DNA from: Chloroflexota bacterium
GTDB taxonomy: Bacteria > Chloroflexota > Anaerolineae > 4572-78 > J111
Direction: 5' to 3'
Assembly (NCBI GenBank): GCA_016860845.1
Contig: BOKF01000036.1
Span: forward strand, 24,700-88,699
Length of the DNA: 64,000 nt
Made by a program: the position numbers and the translations under genes. Each line of letters opens with the position of its first letter. The first letter of the stretch is position 1. The notes below the pieces were generated by a model. It saw only the letters and a program-made list of their open reading frames with translations, was not told the origin of the DNA and did no database searches. Positions 23,613-32,890 of the stretch are shown piece after piece.

Positions 23613-24947
23613 TCACGGCCCCCAGGTAATCCGCTCGTTGGTCCAATCCCGGTCATCCTTGCCCCAGGGACTGGGATTAGTGTTGATTTTGGATAGATTG
23701 ACCACCTCTTGAGGCGTCCCGCCTGAAAGGGGCACCACCCAAATCCCCCAGTGCCCATCCCGATCCGAGACAAAGGCAACCCAGGCTCCGTCGGGGGAGA
23801 CGGTTGGCAGGCCGTCTTGCGTCTCCGGGCTGTTCGAGAGATTGAGCAGGCCGGTTCCATCCAGGTTGATCGCGTGAGCTTCCCAGTTCTGGGCCAAGCT
23901 GGCCGCGGTGAAAAAGAGCCAGTTGCCCTGGGTGTCGCTGGGACGGGCGTCACTGCCGGCAATGAGGCGCTGCGGTTCGGCATCGCCGGCCGGTTCACGG
24001 GGCGTGGCTCCGGCACTGACCAGGTAAATCCCCTCCTGCCCCTGCTGGTTGTTGAGGTAGGCAATGCGATAATCCGCCGTCCAGACCGGGTAATCGCCGG
24101 GGACGAGCTTGCTTTTGCCGCCCGTATCCCGGCAGCTCTCGCTGTTCTCTTCCAGCGGCCGGAGCACCGAGCAGGGAATAAAGAGGTAGGTCAGGTACTG
24201 CTGGGTCAGGGGATCGGTCAGCATTTGGGGATTAACAAACACGTAGCGGTCGCCTTCGGGACTCCAGAAGGGCAGCCGGTCTTCCGGGGCGTCGCTGACC
24301 AGGCCCAGCCAGGTATTATTGGTATCAAGCCGGCCTAAATTTTCGCCGTTGGGACTGTTTTCGTTGTTGACCAGCAGTTGGCCAGTCTGGGAGAAGTTAG
24401 GCTGGCGGGCGCGGGGCAGCACTCGGAACGGTTCCCCTTTTGGCAATTCGACCATCCAGATGTCGTACTGCCCCAGGCCATCGTCAATTGGGAAGGCGAT
24501 TCGACCGGAAAGCGGCGGCGGCGTAGGGGGCAGCGGCGGCGCGGTGGGCGGCGCTGGCGCCAGTGTGGCGACCGGCAAAGGGGTGGCGCTCGGCTGCGTC
24601 ACCTGGTCGCTGGCAATGCGGGCCTCACTTTGGGGAGAGGGTGTGGTGATAGGTGAGTTCTGGCTCTGGGCCGGCGATGGGGATGGGGATGGGGATGGGG
24701 ATGGGGATGGGGATGGGGATGGGGTGACCGTTTCAGTTGGAGTTGAGGTCGCGAGGTAGGCCGGGGTTACCGATACCAGCATTGCTATCACAGCAGTGGG
24801 TGTTACGGTGTTAAATCGAGCGACCTGGATAGCAGGAGTAGGGCTGGGGGTTGAACTCTCTGAAACTAAATTACCTAAGCGGCAGGCCATTGAGACAATG
24901 GCTAAGGCTAAATAAACATTAAAAATTATAAGGTTTTTTCGACTCAA
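23613..24947 (-). CDS. lipoprotein with TolB-like beta-propeller repeats
   Basis: 444 residues starting with TTG, preceded by TAGGAA. The signal peptide ends in a lipobox (VSMAC, Cys22). A low-complexity Ser/Pro/Thr linker (about 75-135), including a (PS)n run, precedes PD40/TolB-type propeller blades: GRIAFPIDDGLGQYDIWMVE, LPFWSPEGDRYVFVNP, DGLPTVSPDGAWVAFVSDRD, GHWGIWVVPLSGG. Such proteins are extracytoplasmic scaffolds or solute-binding propellers. The (PS)n run is encoded by a hexanucleotide repeat and is probably length-variable. A TATAAT on the minus strand at 24975-24980 is the likely -10. Confidence 0.82.
   Translation of the reverse strand: MSRKNLIIFNVYLALAIVSMACRLGNLVSESSTPSPTPAIQVARFNTVTPTAVIAMLVSVTPAYLATSTPTETVTPSPSPSPSPSPSPSPSPAQSQNSPITTPSPQSEARIASDQVTQPSATPLPVATLAPAPPTAPPLPPTPPPLSGRIAFPIDDGLGQYDIWMVELPKGEPFRVLPRARQPNFSQTGQLLVNNENSPNGENLGRLDTNNTWLGLVSDAPEDRLPFWSPEGDRYVFVNPQMLTDPLTQQYLTYLFIPCSVLRPLEENSESCRDTGGKSKLVPGDYPVWTADYRIAYLNNQQGQEGIYLVSAGATPREPAGDAEPQRLIAGSDARPSDTQGNWLFFTAASLAQNWEAHAINLDGTGLLNLSNSPETQDGLPTVSPDGAWVAFVSDRDGHWGIWVVPLSGGTPQEVVNLSKINTNPSPWGKDDRDWTNERITWGP
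24676..24724. repeat. hexanucleotide (GGGGAT)n microsatellite in coding sequence
   Basis: About eight perfect copies of GGGGAT/ATGGGG, encoding (Pro-Ser)n on the minus strand. Because the unit is 6 bp, length change keeps the frame. Confidence 0.85.
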
Positions 24948-24974
24948 ATTCCTAACCCAGGCAAGGGGTAGAAT

Positions 24975-24980
24975 ATTATA
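24975..24980 (-). promoter_or_regulatory. candidate -10 of the propeller lipoprotein gene
   Basis: A perfect TATAAT on the minus strand 28 bases before the TTG start; no good -35. Confidence 0.4.
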
Positions 24981-25007
24981 CGCTCTAAATTAGATCTCCT
25001 TCACTTA

Positions 25008-26420
25008 TCACCACGCCAATACTTTACCCGGATTCAAGATTCCATTCGGATCAAGCGTCGCCTTGAGCTGGCGCATCAGGTTCAATGCAACCGGGCCGTG
25101 CTCGGCCAGCATGTACTTTTGCTTGCCCAGGCCCACACCGTGCTCGCCGGTGCAGGTGCCGCCCAGGGCCAGGGCGCGTTCGACCAGATGATCGTTGACT
25201 TGAGCAGCGTGAGCACGAGCTTTGTCGTCGCCGGGTGGGAAGAAGATGGCGGTGTGCAGGTTGCCATCGCCGGCATGGCCGATGATCGTACCCTGGCAGT
25301 TCAGCCGGGCCATGATCTGATTGGCGGCGGCGACCAGGGCCGGAAATTGGGAAATCGGCACGGCCACATCGGTCAAGAAGTAAGCATGGCCGGAATAGTA
25401 ACGCTGGGAGGTTTCAAAAAAACGGTGGCGGGCCTGCCACAACCGATTACGCGCCTCGCGGCCGATGCCCGCTTGGAAACTCCGGCCATCGTGCTCCCGG
25501 CAAATTGCCTCAACCAGGGCCAATTCTTCGGCTAACGAGGCTTCACTCGCGCCGCTGAACTCCATGAACAGGGTTGGCGCTACGGTCAGGTCAAAATCGG
25601 CTTCGCTGTTGAGGACGGTCAGGGCCTGGGCATCGAGCAGTTCCAGGGCTGCCGGCTCCAGCCCCGAACCAATAAGAGCGAAGACCACCTCGGCGGCGAT
25701 CTCGACGGTAGGGAAGGCGGTGATAACCGCGCTGAAATGCTCCGGCAGGGGCGCCAGCTTCAAAGTCGCCTCGGTCACAATCCCCAGCGTCCCCTCCGAG
25801 CCGACAAACAGGTGGGTCAAATCGTAGCCCGCCGACTGCTTGACCGACCTGGCCCCGGTTCGCAGCATCTCGCCATTAGCCAAAACGACCTCCAGCGCAA
25901 GCACGTTATCGCGGGTGGCGCCGTACTTAACCGTGCGAATCCCAGCGGCGTTGTTGGCGACCATCCCGCCGATGCTGGCATTGGCTCCCGGATCAGGGGC
26001 AAAAAAGAGGCCATGCCGGGCCAGGGTTTTGTTCATATCTTTGTACAGCATACCCGGCTGGACGGTCACTTGAAAATCGGCAGCGTGGATAGCCAGGATA
26101 TGATTCATCTGCTGAAAATCGAGAACAATCCCGCCTTGAACTGGAACAGGGTTACCTTCAAGGCTGGTACCTGCTCCCCATGCCGTTACCGGCAAGCGGG
26201 CCTGGTTGGCATAAGCCAAGATGGCGCTGACTTCGGCGGTGGTCTGCGGCCAGAGTACGAGGTCGGGCAGGTGTTCGGCGTGGGAGGATTGATCGCGGGC
26301 GTGCTGAAGGCGGTCGGCCTGAGTTATGGAAACCCGCTCCGGGCCGACGATGGCTTGCAGAGCGCGAAAAGTTGTCTCCAAGTCAATCCCAGTGATTGAG
26401 GTTAATTCAGTTAAGAGCAT
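25008..26420 (-). CDS. FAD-binding oxidoreductase, GlcD/D-lactate dehydrogenase type
   Basis: 470 residues from ATG 26420 (GGGGAAG upstream); a frame extending to 26456 lacks support. FAD-binding PCMH fold: PDLVLWPQTTAEVSAILAYA, WGAGTSLEGNPVPVQGGIVL, DPGANASIGGMVANNAAGIR, LFVGSEGTLGIVTEATLKLA. The C-terminal FAD-oxidase domain includes GHAGDGNLHTAIFFP and GTCTGEHGVGLGKQKYM, as in GlcD and D-lactate dehydrogenase (cytochrome). No iron-sulfur domain is fused and no GlcE/GlcF genes are adjacent. It probably oxidises D-lactate or a similar 2-hydroxy acid and passes electrons to the quinone pool. Confidence 0.9.
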   Translation of the reverse strand: MLLTELTSITGIDLETTFRALQAIVGPERVSITQADRLQHARDQSSHAEHLPDLVLWPQTTAEVSAILAYANQARLPVTAWGAGTSLEGNPVPVQGGIVLDFQQMNHILAIHAADFQVTVQPGMLYKDMNKTLARHGLFFAPDPGANASIGGMVANNAAGIRTVKYGATRDNVLALEVVLANGEMLRTGARSVKQSAGYDLTHLFVGSEGTLGIVTEATLKLAPLPEHFSAVITAFPTVEIAAEVVFALIGSGLEPAALELLDAQALTVLNSEADFDLTVAPTLFMEFSGASEASLAEELALVEAICREHDGRSFQAGIGREARNRLWQARHRFFETSQRYYSGHAYFLTDVAVPISQFPALVAAANQIMARLNCQGTIIGHAGDGNLHTAIFFPPGDDKARAHAAQVNDHLVERALALGGTCTGEHGVGLGKQKYMLAEHGPVALNLMRQLKATLDPNGILNPGKVLAW

Positions 26421-26502
26421 AGGCTTCCCCTTTAAGGGAGATGGGCAGGCCCACATTTATCAACCTTCCCATCTTCCAACTCTCCCTTCCTCCGCCAAAT
26501 CC

Positions 26503-27192
26503 TCAGCCGTTGGCTTTCCCTGACCTTAACCGCTCCAGCTCAGCGCGTAACTGGGCCGCTTCAGCTTCGGCAGCACGGCGGGCCTCGGCTTCGGTTCGAC
26601 GGGCCGCTTGCGCTTCAAAAGGGGTTAGCAATTTTTGACCCGTTTGGCTATTCCGCAGCCGCAGCAAATCACCTTCTGGAATGAGGTCTAGCCCGAGTAC
26701 CTGGCTCTGAATGACTGCATCCAACACTCGCCCATACTCAGCCGTCCCCTCCTTTGTTTCCAGGTGATAAGCCCACAGGTGCGGTTCCAGGTAGTCGCCA
26801 TAGGGATCATAAATGTAATACTCACTCACCCCCAGCATAGCATACAAAGCCCGCTTGGTACCCAGGTCATCCAGGCGAGTTGAGCGCGAGGTTAGTTCAA
26901 AGACCACCTGGGGTACCTGGCCTTCCTCCCACAATTTATAGATGCGCCGGTTGCCTTTGGGTACGCCTCACACGACAAATACATCGGGCGCAACTACGGC
27001 CGTAGGATTACCTTCCTCATAATACAAAAATAGATTAGCGGCTACGTAAAGCTGCGGATCGTCACGGAAATAATCAAGCAGAGCCTCGCGCAAGTAGGTC
27101 AGTAAGCTGATGTGAAGATCGGTTTCTCCTATAGGACTCCCATCCGACTCTGGATAAATTATCGCTGTTTTGACTTGAGTTATAACGTCCAT
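26503..27192 (-). pseudogene. Uma2 family gene interrupted by an in-frame TGA
   Basis: From ATG 27192 the frame reads a normal Uma2 N-terminus (PIGETDLHISLLTYLREALL, NPTAVVAPDVFVV) and stops at TGA 26968-26970. The same frame continues without further stops: GVPKGNRRIYKLWEEGQVPQ, VVFELTSRSTRLDDLGTKRA, and an Ala/Glu-rich coiled C-terminus to 26503. One base change (for example CGA to TGA) explains the break. The downstream half could be translated from TTG 26934 but would lack part of the nuclease core. Sequencing error is an alternative. Confidence 0.75.
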
Positions 27193-27252
27193 TGCATGCT
27201 GCTCCTCCCCTGTTAACTTTGAGGTTGGGAATGTGTAAGGGGAATTTTAGAT

Positions 27253-27281
27253 GGTCAACAGCCAACGGTCAATAGTCAATT
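27253..27281. repeat. heptad tandem repeat GTCAACA family
   Basis: Words GTCAACA, GCCAACG, GTCAATA, GTCAATT in a 7-bp register between the broken Uma2 gene and the murF-alr gene; the last word touches the murF-alr stop. Confidence 0.65.
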
Positions 27282-29820
27282 ACGAAACTCGGGGGATACG
27301 GGCCAACAACTCGCTGACAACTTCATAATTAATCGTGCCCAGGTGTTCGGCGACCTCCTCGGCAGTGATGACCTCATTACCCTGGCGGCCAATCAAAACG
27401 ACTTCATCTCCCTGGCGGACGTTCGGGATGTGGGTAACGTTGATAGCGCATTGATCCATGCTGACCCGGCCCACCAGCGGGGCGCGCTGCCCTTTGACCA
27501 GCACCTCGCCCCAGGTCCGTGGCGCCCGGCGGAAGCCGTCGGCGTAACCAACCGGAATAATCGCGATAGTTTCAGTGTCCTGGGTGTAGTAGGTCGCGCC
27601 ATAGCCGACCGGACTGTTCGGCGGCAGCGTTTTAACCTGGCCAACAGTGGTTTTGAAGGCCAGCGCCGGGCGGAACTCTGGCGGCAGAGACATTACAGCC
27701 GAAGGTGGCAGCCCATAAATACCGATACCGGGCCTGACCATATCAAAACGGGCATCCGGCAAGTTGATCATCCCGGCCGTATTGGCTGCGTGGATCAGCG
27801 GCGGGCGCAGGCCGGCCTCGTCCAGTTCAGCCAGCAGAACCTGAAAGCGGCGCAGTTGTTCGCGGGCGTAGGTCAGGTCAACCTCGTCGGCGGTGCCAAA
27901 ATGGGTGTACATGCCTTCCACTTCCAGGCCGGGCCGGTTAATCGCCTGCAAAAAGGGCAGGACATCTTTGGGCAACAAGCCCAGCCGGCCCATACCGCTG
28001 TCAACTTTTACATGTACACGGGCGATCTGGTTCAGGTCGGCGGCGGCGCGGCTGAAGGCGCGGGCAATTTCCTCGGTAAAGATGGTGGCGCTGACGTTGT
28101 TGGCAATGGCATCGTGGGCCTGCCAGGCGGGCAGGTAACTCATCACCAAAATTGGGGCTTCGATTCCAGCCCGGCGCAGATTCAGAGCCTCCCCCAGCGT
28201 CGCCACGCCAACCCAACTGGCCCCGTTATTCAAGACCGTCCGGGCCACTTTGATCATGCCGTGGCCGTAGGCGTCGGCCTTGAGGACGGCCATGATTTTG
28301 GCCGGCGCCGCAATTTGAGCCAGCAGGCGGACATTATTGGCCACGGCTTCCAGGTTGATTTCGACCCAGGTAGGCCGGGCCGGCTGGCGGGCACGGACCT
28401 GCTCCCAGCCCGGACCCTGCCGGACCAGGTGGCGGCGATCTCGTTCCGGGTGGGCCAGGAGCTTTTGCACCACCCGTTCCAGGCGCACCCCGGCCCCGCC
28501 TTTGACCAGGATGACCGTGTCGGGCGAGAGCAAATCCTGCACGGCGGCGGCGGCGTCGTCGCTGGTAAAGGTGACATGCACGGCATGCTTGCCCAACCCG
28601 GCAGCCAGGGCCGCGGCAGCAATTTGCTGGCCCATATCACCCTGGGTCACCAGGCGCTGGACACGCGTGGCCGCATACCGGCCAATTTGTTGGTGCGCTT
28701 CGCTTTCGATGTCGCCCAGATCGGGCATGTCACCCAGAATCGCCACCTTGTGCGCGCCAGGCAATTCGACCAGAGTATCCAGCGCGGCGGTGACCGCTTC
28801 CGGGCTGGAGTTAAAGCTGTCATCCAGAATGAGCGCGCCGTGTTTGCCGGGGAGCGGATTCAGGCGGCCCGACACACGAGGCAGCTTGGCCAGCGCCTCC
28901 AAAGCTGTTTCCGGCGGCACATCCAGCACCAACCCAACTGCCGCCGCGGCCAGGGCGGCATATATGTGGTGCCGCCCCATCAGGGGAATATGCCCCGGAT
29001 AGCTGCGCCCTTCGTACAGTAAGGTGAAGGTCAGCCCATCGGGACGCACCTTCAGGTCAGCGGCCCGCACGTCAGCTCCGCTGGACAGGCCAAAGGTGAG
29101 AATGCGCGCTTTGGTCCGCGGAACCATCCCGGCGACGCGGGGGTCATCGGCATTGAGGATCGCCGAGCCGGTAAAGGGCAGCGCCTCGATTAAGCGGCCC
29201 TTTTCATTGGCAATGTTGGCCAGCGTGCCCAGGTAGGCTAAATGGGTTTGGTTGATGGCGGTGATCACGCCCAGGTGAGGCTGCGTAATCCGCACCAGTT
29301 CGGCAATTTCGCCAAAACTATCGCAGGCCATTTCCAACACCGCAACTTCGTGGGCTGGGGTTAGCTCACCCAAAGCGATGGGTAAACCATAGCGCCCATT
29401 ATAGCTGCCAAAATTTTTAAAGACGCGATAACGCTTCTGTAAGACAGTGGCAATGGCCTCTTTGGTCGTTGTTTTGCCGCTGGAGCCGGTGACGCCAATA
29501 ACTTTGGGCTGGTATTTTTGGAGAACAGAGGTGGCGTAATCGGTCAGAGCCTGCTGCAAGTCGGGGACGAGAATCGTGGTCACAGGGGGCAGTGAGCCAG
29601 GTAAGGTGGGCGGATATTCACACAACACGCCAGCAGCGCCGCGCTGCACCGCATCGCCGATAAAATCGTGGCCGTCGCCGGTAGCGGTTTTAACGGCCAA
29701 AAAGAGCTGGCCCGGCTCCAGTCGGCGCGAGTCAAAGGCGAAGCTGCTAAACTCAGTCGCCTGAGCCGGGCCGGGCAGCGTTCCGCCGGTAGCCGACAGC
29801 AAATCGTCAAGGTAAATCAC
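27280..29820 (-). CDS. bifunctional MurF ligase / alanine racemase fusion
   Basis: 846 residues, GTG start preceded by GGAGGAG. Residues 1 to about 460 are MurF (UDP-MurNAc-tripeptide:D-Ala-D-Ala ligase): P-loop GVTGSSGKTTTKEA (109-122), VLEMACDSFGEIAEL, NADDPRV, ILDDSFNSSPEAVTAAL. Residues about 480-846 are a fold-type III alanine racemase: PTWVEINLEAVANNV, PLP lysine K514 in AVLKADAYGHG, PVGYGATYYTQDTETIAIIP with the catalytic Tyr, and GRVSMDQCAINVTH. The first half incorporates D-Ala-D-Ala and the second makes D-Ala, so the fusion links supply to use. It lies 21 bases after a CheY-like gene and may share a transcript with two histidine kinases. Confidence 0.95.
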   Translation of the reverse strand: MIYLDDLLSATGGTLPGPAQATEFSSFAFDSRRLEPGQLFLAVKTATGDGHDFIGDAVQRGAAGVLCEYPPTLPGSLPPVTTILVPDLQQALTDYATSVLQKYQPKVIGVTGSSGKTTTKEAIATVLQKRYRVFKNFGSYNGRYGLPIALGELTPAHEVAVLEMACDSFGEIAELVRITQPHLGVITAINQTHLAYLGTLANIANEKGRLIEALPFTGSAILNADDPRVAGMVPRTKARILTFGLSSGADVRAADLKVRPDGLTFTLLYEGRSYPGHIPLMGRHHIYAALAAAAVGLVLDVPPETALEALAKLPRVSGRLNPLPGKHGALILDDSFNSSPEAVTAALDTLVELPGAHKVAILGDMPDLGDIESEAHQQIGRYAATRVQRLVTQGDMGQQIAAAALAAGLGKHAVHVTFTSDDAAAAVQDLLSPDTVILVKGGAGVRLERVVQKLLAHPERDRRHLVRQGPGWEQVRARQPARPTWVEINLEAVANNVRLLAQIAAPAKIMAVLKADAYGHGMIKVARTVLNNGASWVGVATLGEALNLRRAGIEAPILVMSYLPAWQAHDAIANNVSATIFTEEIARAFSRAAADLNQIARVHVKVDSGMGRLGLLPKDVLPFLQAINRPGLEVEGMYTHFGTADEVDLTYAREQLRRFQVLLAELDEAGLRPPLIHAANTAGMINLPDARFDMVRPGIGIYGLPPSAVMSLPPEFRPALAFKTTVGQVKTLPPNSPVGYGATYYTQDTETIAIIPVGYADGFRRAPRTWGEVLVKGQRAPLVGRVSMDQCAINVTHIPNVRQGDEVVLIGRQGNEVITAEEVAEHLGTINYEVVSELLARIPRVS

Positions 29821-29841
29821 AGTCCATTCTCCTCCGTCAGC

Positions 29842-30225
29842 CTATCGTTCTATTTTCAAAACCTCGACCGCTTTTTCGACAATCTCATCAGGGTCAAACG
29901 GCTTGGTCATATAGATGTCGGCCCCGGCTTCTGCACCTTTTTGTTTGTCATACTCCTGCCCTTTGGCCGTCAACATGACAATATAAATGCCATCCAGTTT
30001 AAGTTCACGCTTGACGGCGTGGCAGACCTCAAAACCATTCATCTTCGGCATCATCACATCCAGAAAAACCAGGCCGGGTTTGTCGGTTTTAATAATCTCC
30101 AGGGCCTCTTCGCCATCTTCGGCAATCAGGATTTCCACCCCTTCATCTTCAAGTTCCTCCAGGGTTTGCTCCATCAAGATACGAATGTGGGCTTCGTCGT
30201 CCACGATGAGGATTTTCTGTTCCAT
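29842..30225 (-). CDS. single-domain response regulator (CheY-like)
   Basis: 127 residues. Intact receiver: DDE at 9-11, phospho-acceptor D56 in GLVFLDVMMP, T87-equivalent in VMLTAKG, and the KPFDPDEIVEKAVEVL motif. No output domain, so it acts by protein contact or as a phosphorelay intermediate. It follows the two histidine kinase genes and precedes murF-alr with 21 bases between. TAGGAG supports the start. Confidence 0.9.
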   Translation of the reverse strand: MEQKILIVDDEAHIRILMEQTLEELEDEGVEILIAEDGEEALEIIKTDKPGLVFLDVMMPKMNGFEVCHAVKRELKLDGIYIVMLTAKGQEYDKQKGAEAGADIYMTKPFDPDEIVEKAVEVLKIER

Positions 30226-30244
30226 GGTTGGCTCCTAAGAAAAT

Positions 30245-30268
30245 AGTAGACGGTAGACAGTAGACAGG
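30245..30268. repeat. heptad tandem repeat AGTAGAC
   Basis: AGTAGAC, GGTAGAC, AGTAGAC in direct tandem, in the 123-base gap between the hybrid kinase and the CheY-like gene. Confidence 0.65.
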
Positions 30269-30348
30269 GAAATCAGGCGACTCTGCAACCTTTTCACCCA
30301 TGCCGGCTACAGGCATTCTTGGTGACGTGTTACAGTTCGTGAATACGC

Positions 30349-32865
30349 TTACTCAAAGAGCATAAAAAAGGTGTTCTCCAGCCCTCTTTCAGCCCGCAGC
30401 GTTTGCACCAGATTGTTTTGTTTCGAGAGTAACGAATTGACAATGACGATATTGGGTTTGTCGGTGATGGCTTTTTCAATGCTCTCCTCACTGCTATAAG
30501 CCGGAACCACATGGTAGCCCTGAGCTTTGAGAGCGCCGGTCAGCGCCTCAACCGTGACCGGGTCTTCGTCCACTACGAGCACGCGCTTGCGGGCCGGGCC
30601 TTGCTCTAACAGTTGCCCCACTTCTCGCAGCAGCACTTTGGTATCAAGGGGCTTGGTAAAGTAGCGATCTACCCCCAGGCGGTAGCCCCGGTCCTTATCC
30701 TCGGTGACAGAGACAATAATAATGGGGATGCCCATTGTCTCAGGCGAGGCGCGGAGCATTGCCGCCACCTCAAAGCCGCTCAAACCCGGCATCATCACGT
30801 CCAGCGTAATCAGATCGGGCCGCTGGCTCTTGACCTGCTCCAGGGCCTCCCGGCCATCGGCCGCTTCCTGCACCCGGTATTTTTCAGCCTCCAGTTCCTG
30901 CCGCAGCAAGCGGCGGATATTCTGGTCATCGTCCACCACCAAAATGGTCTTTTGAGTCGTCGAAGGTTCAGGGGTAGCCGCGGCGACATGCATCTTCAAC
31001 GGTTCTAAAATGGCCTTCAGGTCAATCACCTGTACCCTGGCTTCGTCTTCGATTTTAGCTTCAGTACCAGCCGGAGTGGAAATGGGCAAAGTGAAGGAGA
31101 AATTGCTCCCCTGATCCAACTCACTTTCTACCCAGAGACGCCCGCCATGATGCTCGACGATTTGTTTGGAGATAGACAAGCCCAACCCCGTTCCCTTTGG
31201 CTTGTCGGTCAGGGTGTCGCCAACCTGCACAAACTGCTCAAAGACTTTCTTATGATCGTCCGGGGCAATACCGATGCCCGTGTCAATCACACTGACCAAA
31301 ATTCTGTCCTCCATCCGCCGCGCCCGGCATGTAACCGATCCCTGGTTGGTGAATTTGGCCGCATTAGAGATGAGATTGATGACCACCTGGATCAACCGAT
31401 CCTGGTCGCCGGTGATTGTCGGCAAACCGGCCTCCACATCTACGACCATCTCCACCGCTTTGGCCGCAAACAGAGCAGAGGTGGCCATGACCGAACGCTC
31501 GATGATTTCCTGGACAGAGAGGGGCTGCATGTGCCATTCGATCTTGCCCGACTCGATCTTGGCCAGGTCAAGCACATCATTGATCAGCGCGGTCAGCCGG
31601 TCTCCTTCGGAAACAATAATGTCCACATTGGCGCTAACCTGCTCGATGGCGCGCTGCACCTTGCGGTCATCCTGGCTCACCGCGGGCATAATGACATCCA
31701 TCCGTTTTTTGATAATCTTGGCAAAACCGAGCACAGAGGTTAAGGGGGTGCGTAATTCGTGGCTGACGCTGGCCAGGAAGGCGCTCTTGGCCCGGTCGGC
31801 AGCCTCGGCCACCGCCCTGGCTTCCTGCGCCGCTTTGTAGAGACGGGCATTATCCAGGGCAATGGCGGCGAGTTGGGCAAAGCGGTTCAAAAGTTCAACT
31901 TCGACCTCCCCAAAGCCGCGCTCCGGCCCGGTGTCATAGGCAATGCCGAGCACGCCGACCACCTGCGTCCCTGATTTAAGCGGCACCCCCAGAGTTGCCC
32001 GAATATTCGTTTCATCAAAAGTGATCACCCGGCCCGACCAGGTCTCATAATCATTAATCACCAGGGGCTGGCCGCTTTGCCAGATTCGGCCAGATAAACC
32101 TTCACCCAATTTGAGGCGGAGAGGGGGGGTCTGGCTAAAGACGCCAATACCGACCTTTAATTCCAACACGTTTTCTTCCGGCTCAACCAGGTAAATAAAA
32201 CCATGCTCAGCCCCCAACAGTTCTGCCGCCCGGCTGACCACATTCTCAAGCAAATCATTTAAATCAAGACGGCTAATCAAATCCAGGGCGGTATCATGCA
32301 ACGCCGCCAGGTATTTGTTTTGCCGGCTGAGAGCCTCCTGAGCCAGCTTTAGCTCCGTGATATCTCGGCTGATGCCGACCAGGCCAATAATGCGTCCCTG
32401 GTCGTCGGATAAAGGGATAGTCGAAGTAGAAGCCCAGCCCACCTTATTGGCTGATGGGTCAAATACCTGTTCTTCCTGGTTAAGCAATGGCTGGCCAGAG
32501 CGAATGACCTTCTGTTCATCGGCTTGATACTGGGCGGCCAGTTCCGCCGGAAAAAAGTCGAAATCAGTTTTACCGACATACTCCGCCGGGCCGGTTACAC
32601 CCAGGCCATGTGCTGTCGCCACATTTCCCAAAATAAAACGATGATCGGTATCCTTGATATACAAGTACTCCGGCAGGTGGTCTATTAGTGCCCGCAAAAG
32701 CTCGCGCTCTTTGGCCAGGGTAGCATAAGCAGGTTTGAGTTGGGCAATTTCCTGCCGGAGTTGTTCATTGGCCTTCACCAAGTCGGCCCCTGACGTTACC
32801 CCCAAATCGGCAGAGGATCGGTCCGACTCACCCGGTTCATGGTTGAGTTGCTGGTGTGTGGTCAT
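30349..32865 (-). CDS. cytoplasmic hybrid histidine kinase (PAS-GAF-HisKA-HATPase-REC-REC*)
   Basis: 838 residues from ATG 32865 (GGGAGAAG upstream); a longer frame overlaps the preceding gene. Order: short coiled coil, PAS (about 55-175; LPEYLYIKDTDHRFILGN), GAF (about 190-345), HisKA with H369 in ASVSHELRTPLTSVLGF, HATPase (IDTGIGIAPDDHKKVFEQFV, GTGLGLSISKQIVEHHGG), receiver 1 with DDD and LITLDVMMPG, and a truncated receiver 2 (VLVVDEDPVTVEALTGALKA) in which the acceptor position reads VIVNSLLS, an Asn in place of Asp. No membrane segments, so it senses a cytoplasmic cue. The second receiver is presumably an inactive regulatory domain. Confidence 0.9.
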   Translation of the reverse strand: MTTHQQLNHEPGESDRSSADLGVTSGADLVKANEQLRQEIAQLKPAYATLAKERELLRALIDHLPEYLYIKDTDHRFILGNVATAHGLGVTGPAEYVGKTDFDFFPAELAAQYQADEQKVIRSGQPLLNQEEQVFDPSANKVGWASTSTIPLSDDQGRIIGLVGISRDITELKLAQEALSRQNKYLAALHDTALDLISRLDLNDLLENVVSRAAELLGAEHGFIYLVEPEENVLELKVGIGVFSQTPPLRLKLGEGLSGRIWQSGQPLVINDYETWSGRVITFDETNIRATLGVPLKSGTQVVGVLGIAYDTGPERGFGEVEVELLNRFAQLAAIALDNARLYKAAQEARAVAEAADRAKSAFLASVSHELRTPLTSVLGFAKIIKKRMDVIMPAVSQDDRKVQRAIEQVSANVDIIVSEGDRLTALINDVLDLAKIESGKIEWHMQPLSVQEIIERSVMATSALFAAKAVEMVVDVEAGLPTITGDQDRLIQVVINLISNAAKFTNQGSVTCRARRMEDRILVSVIDTGIGIAPDDHKKVFEQFVQVGDTLTDKPKGTGLGLSISKQIVEHHGGRLWVESELDQGSNFSFTLPISTPAGTEAKIEDEARVQVIDLKAILEPLKMHVAAATPEPSTTQKTILVVDDDQNIRRLLRQELEAEKYRVQEAADGREALEQVKSQRPDLITLDVMMPGLSGFEVAAMLRASPETMGIPIIIVSVTEDKDRGYRLGVDRYFTKPLDTKVLLREVGQLLEQGPARKRVLVVDEDPVTVEALTGALKAQGYHVVPAYSSEESIEKAITDKPNIVIVNSLLSKQNNLVQTLRAERGLENTFFMLFE

Positions 32866-32890
32866 AGCTGTTCTTCTCCCTAATGAGTAA

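Noticed and set aside
26968..26970. TGA as a sense codon (recoding or alternative code)
   Set aside because: Other well-supported genes in the window use TGA as stop (for example the response regulator at 3628 and the C25 peptidase), so general reassignment is excluded; a point mutation is simpler.
27343..29022. 559-codon plus-strand open frame
   Set aside because: It lies entirely antisense to the well-supported murF-alr fusion and has the composition of a GC-rich shadow frame with no recognisable domain.
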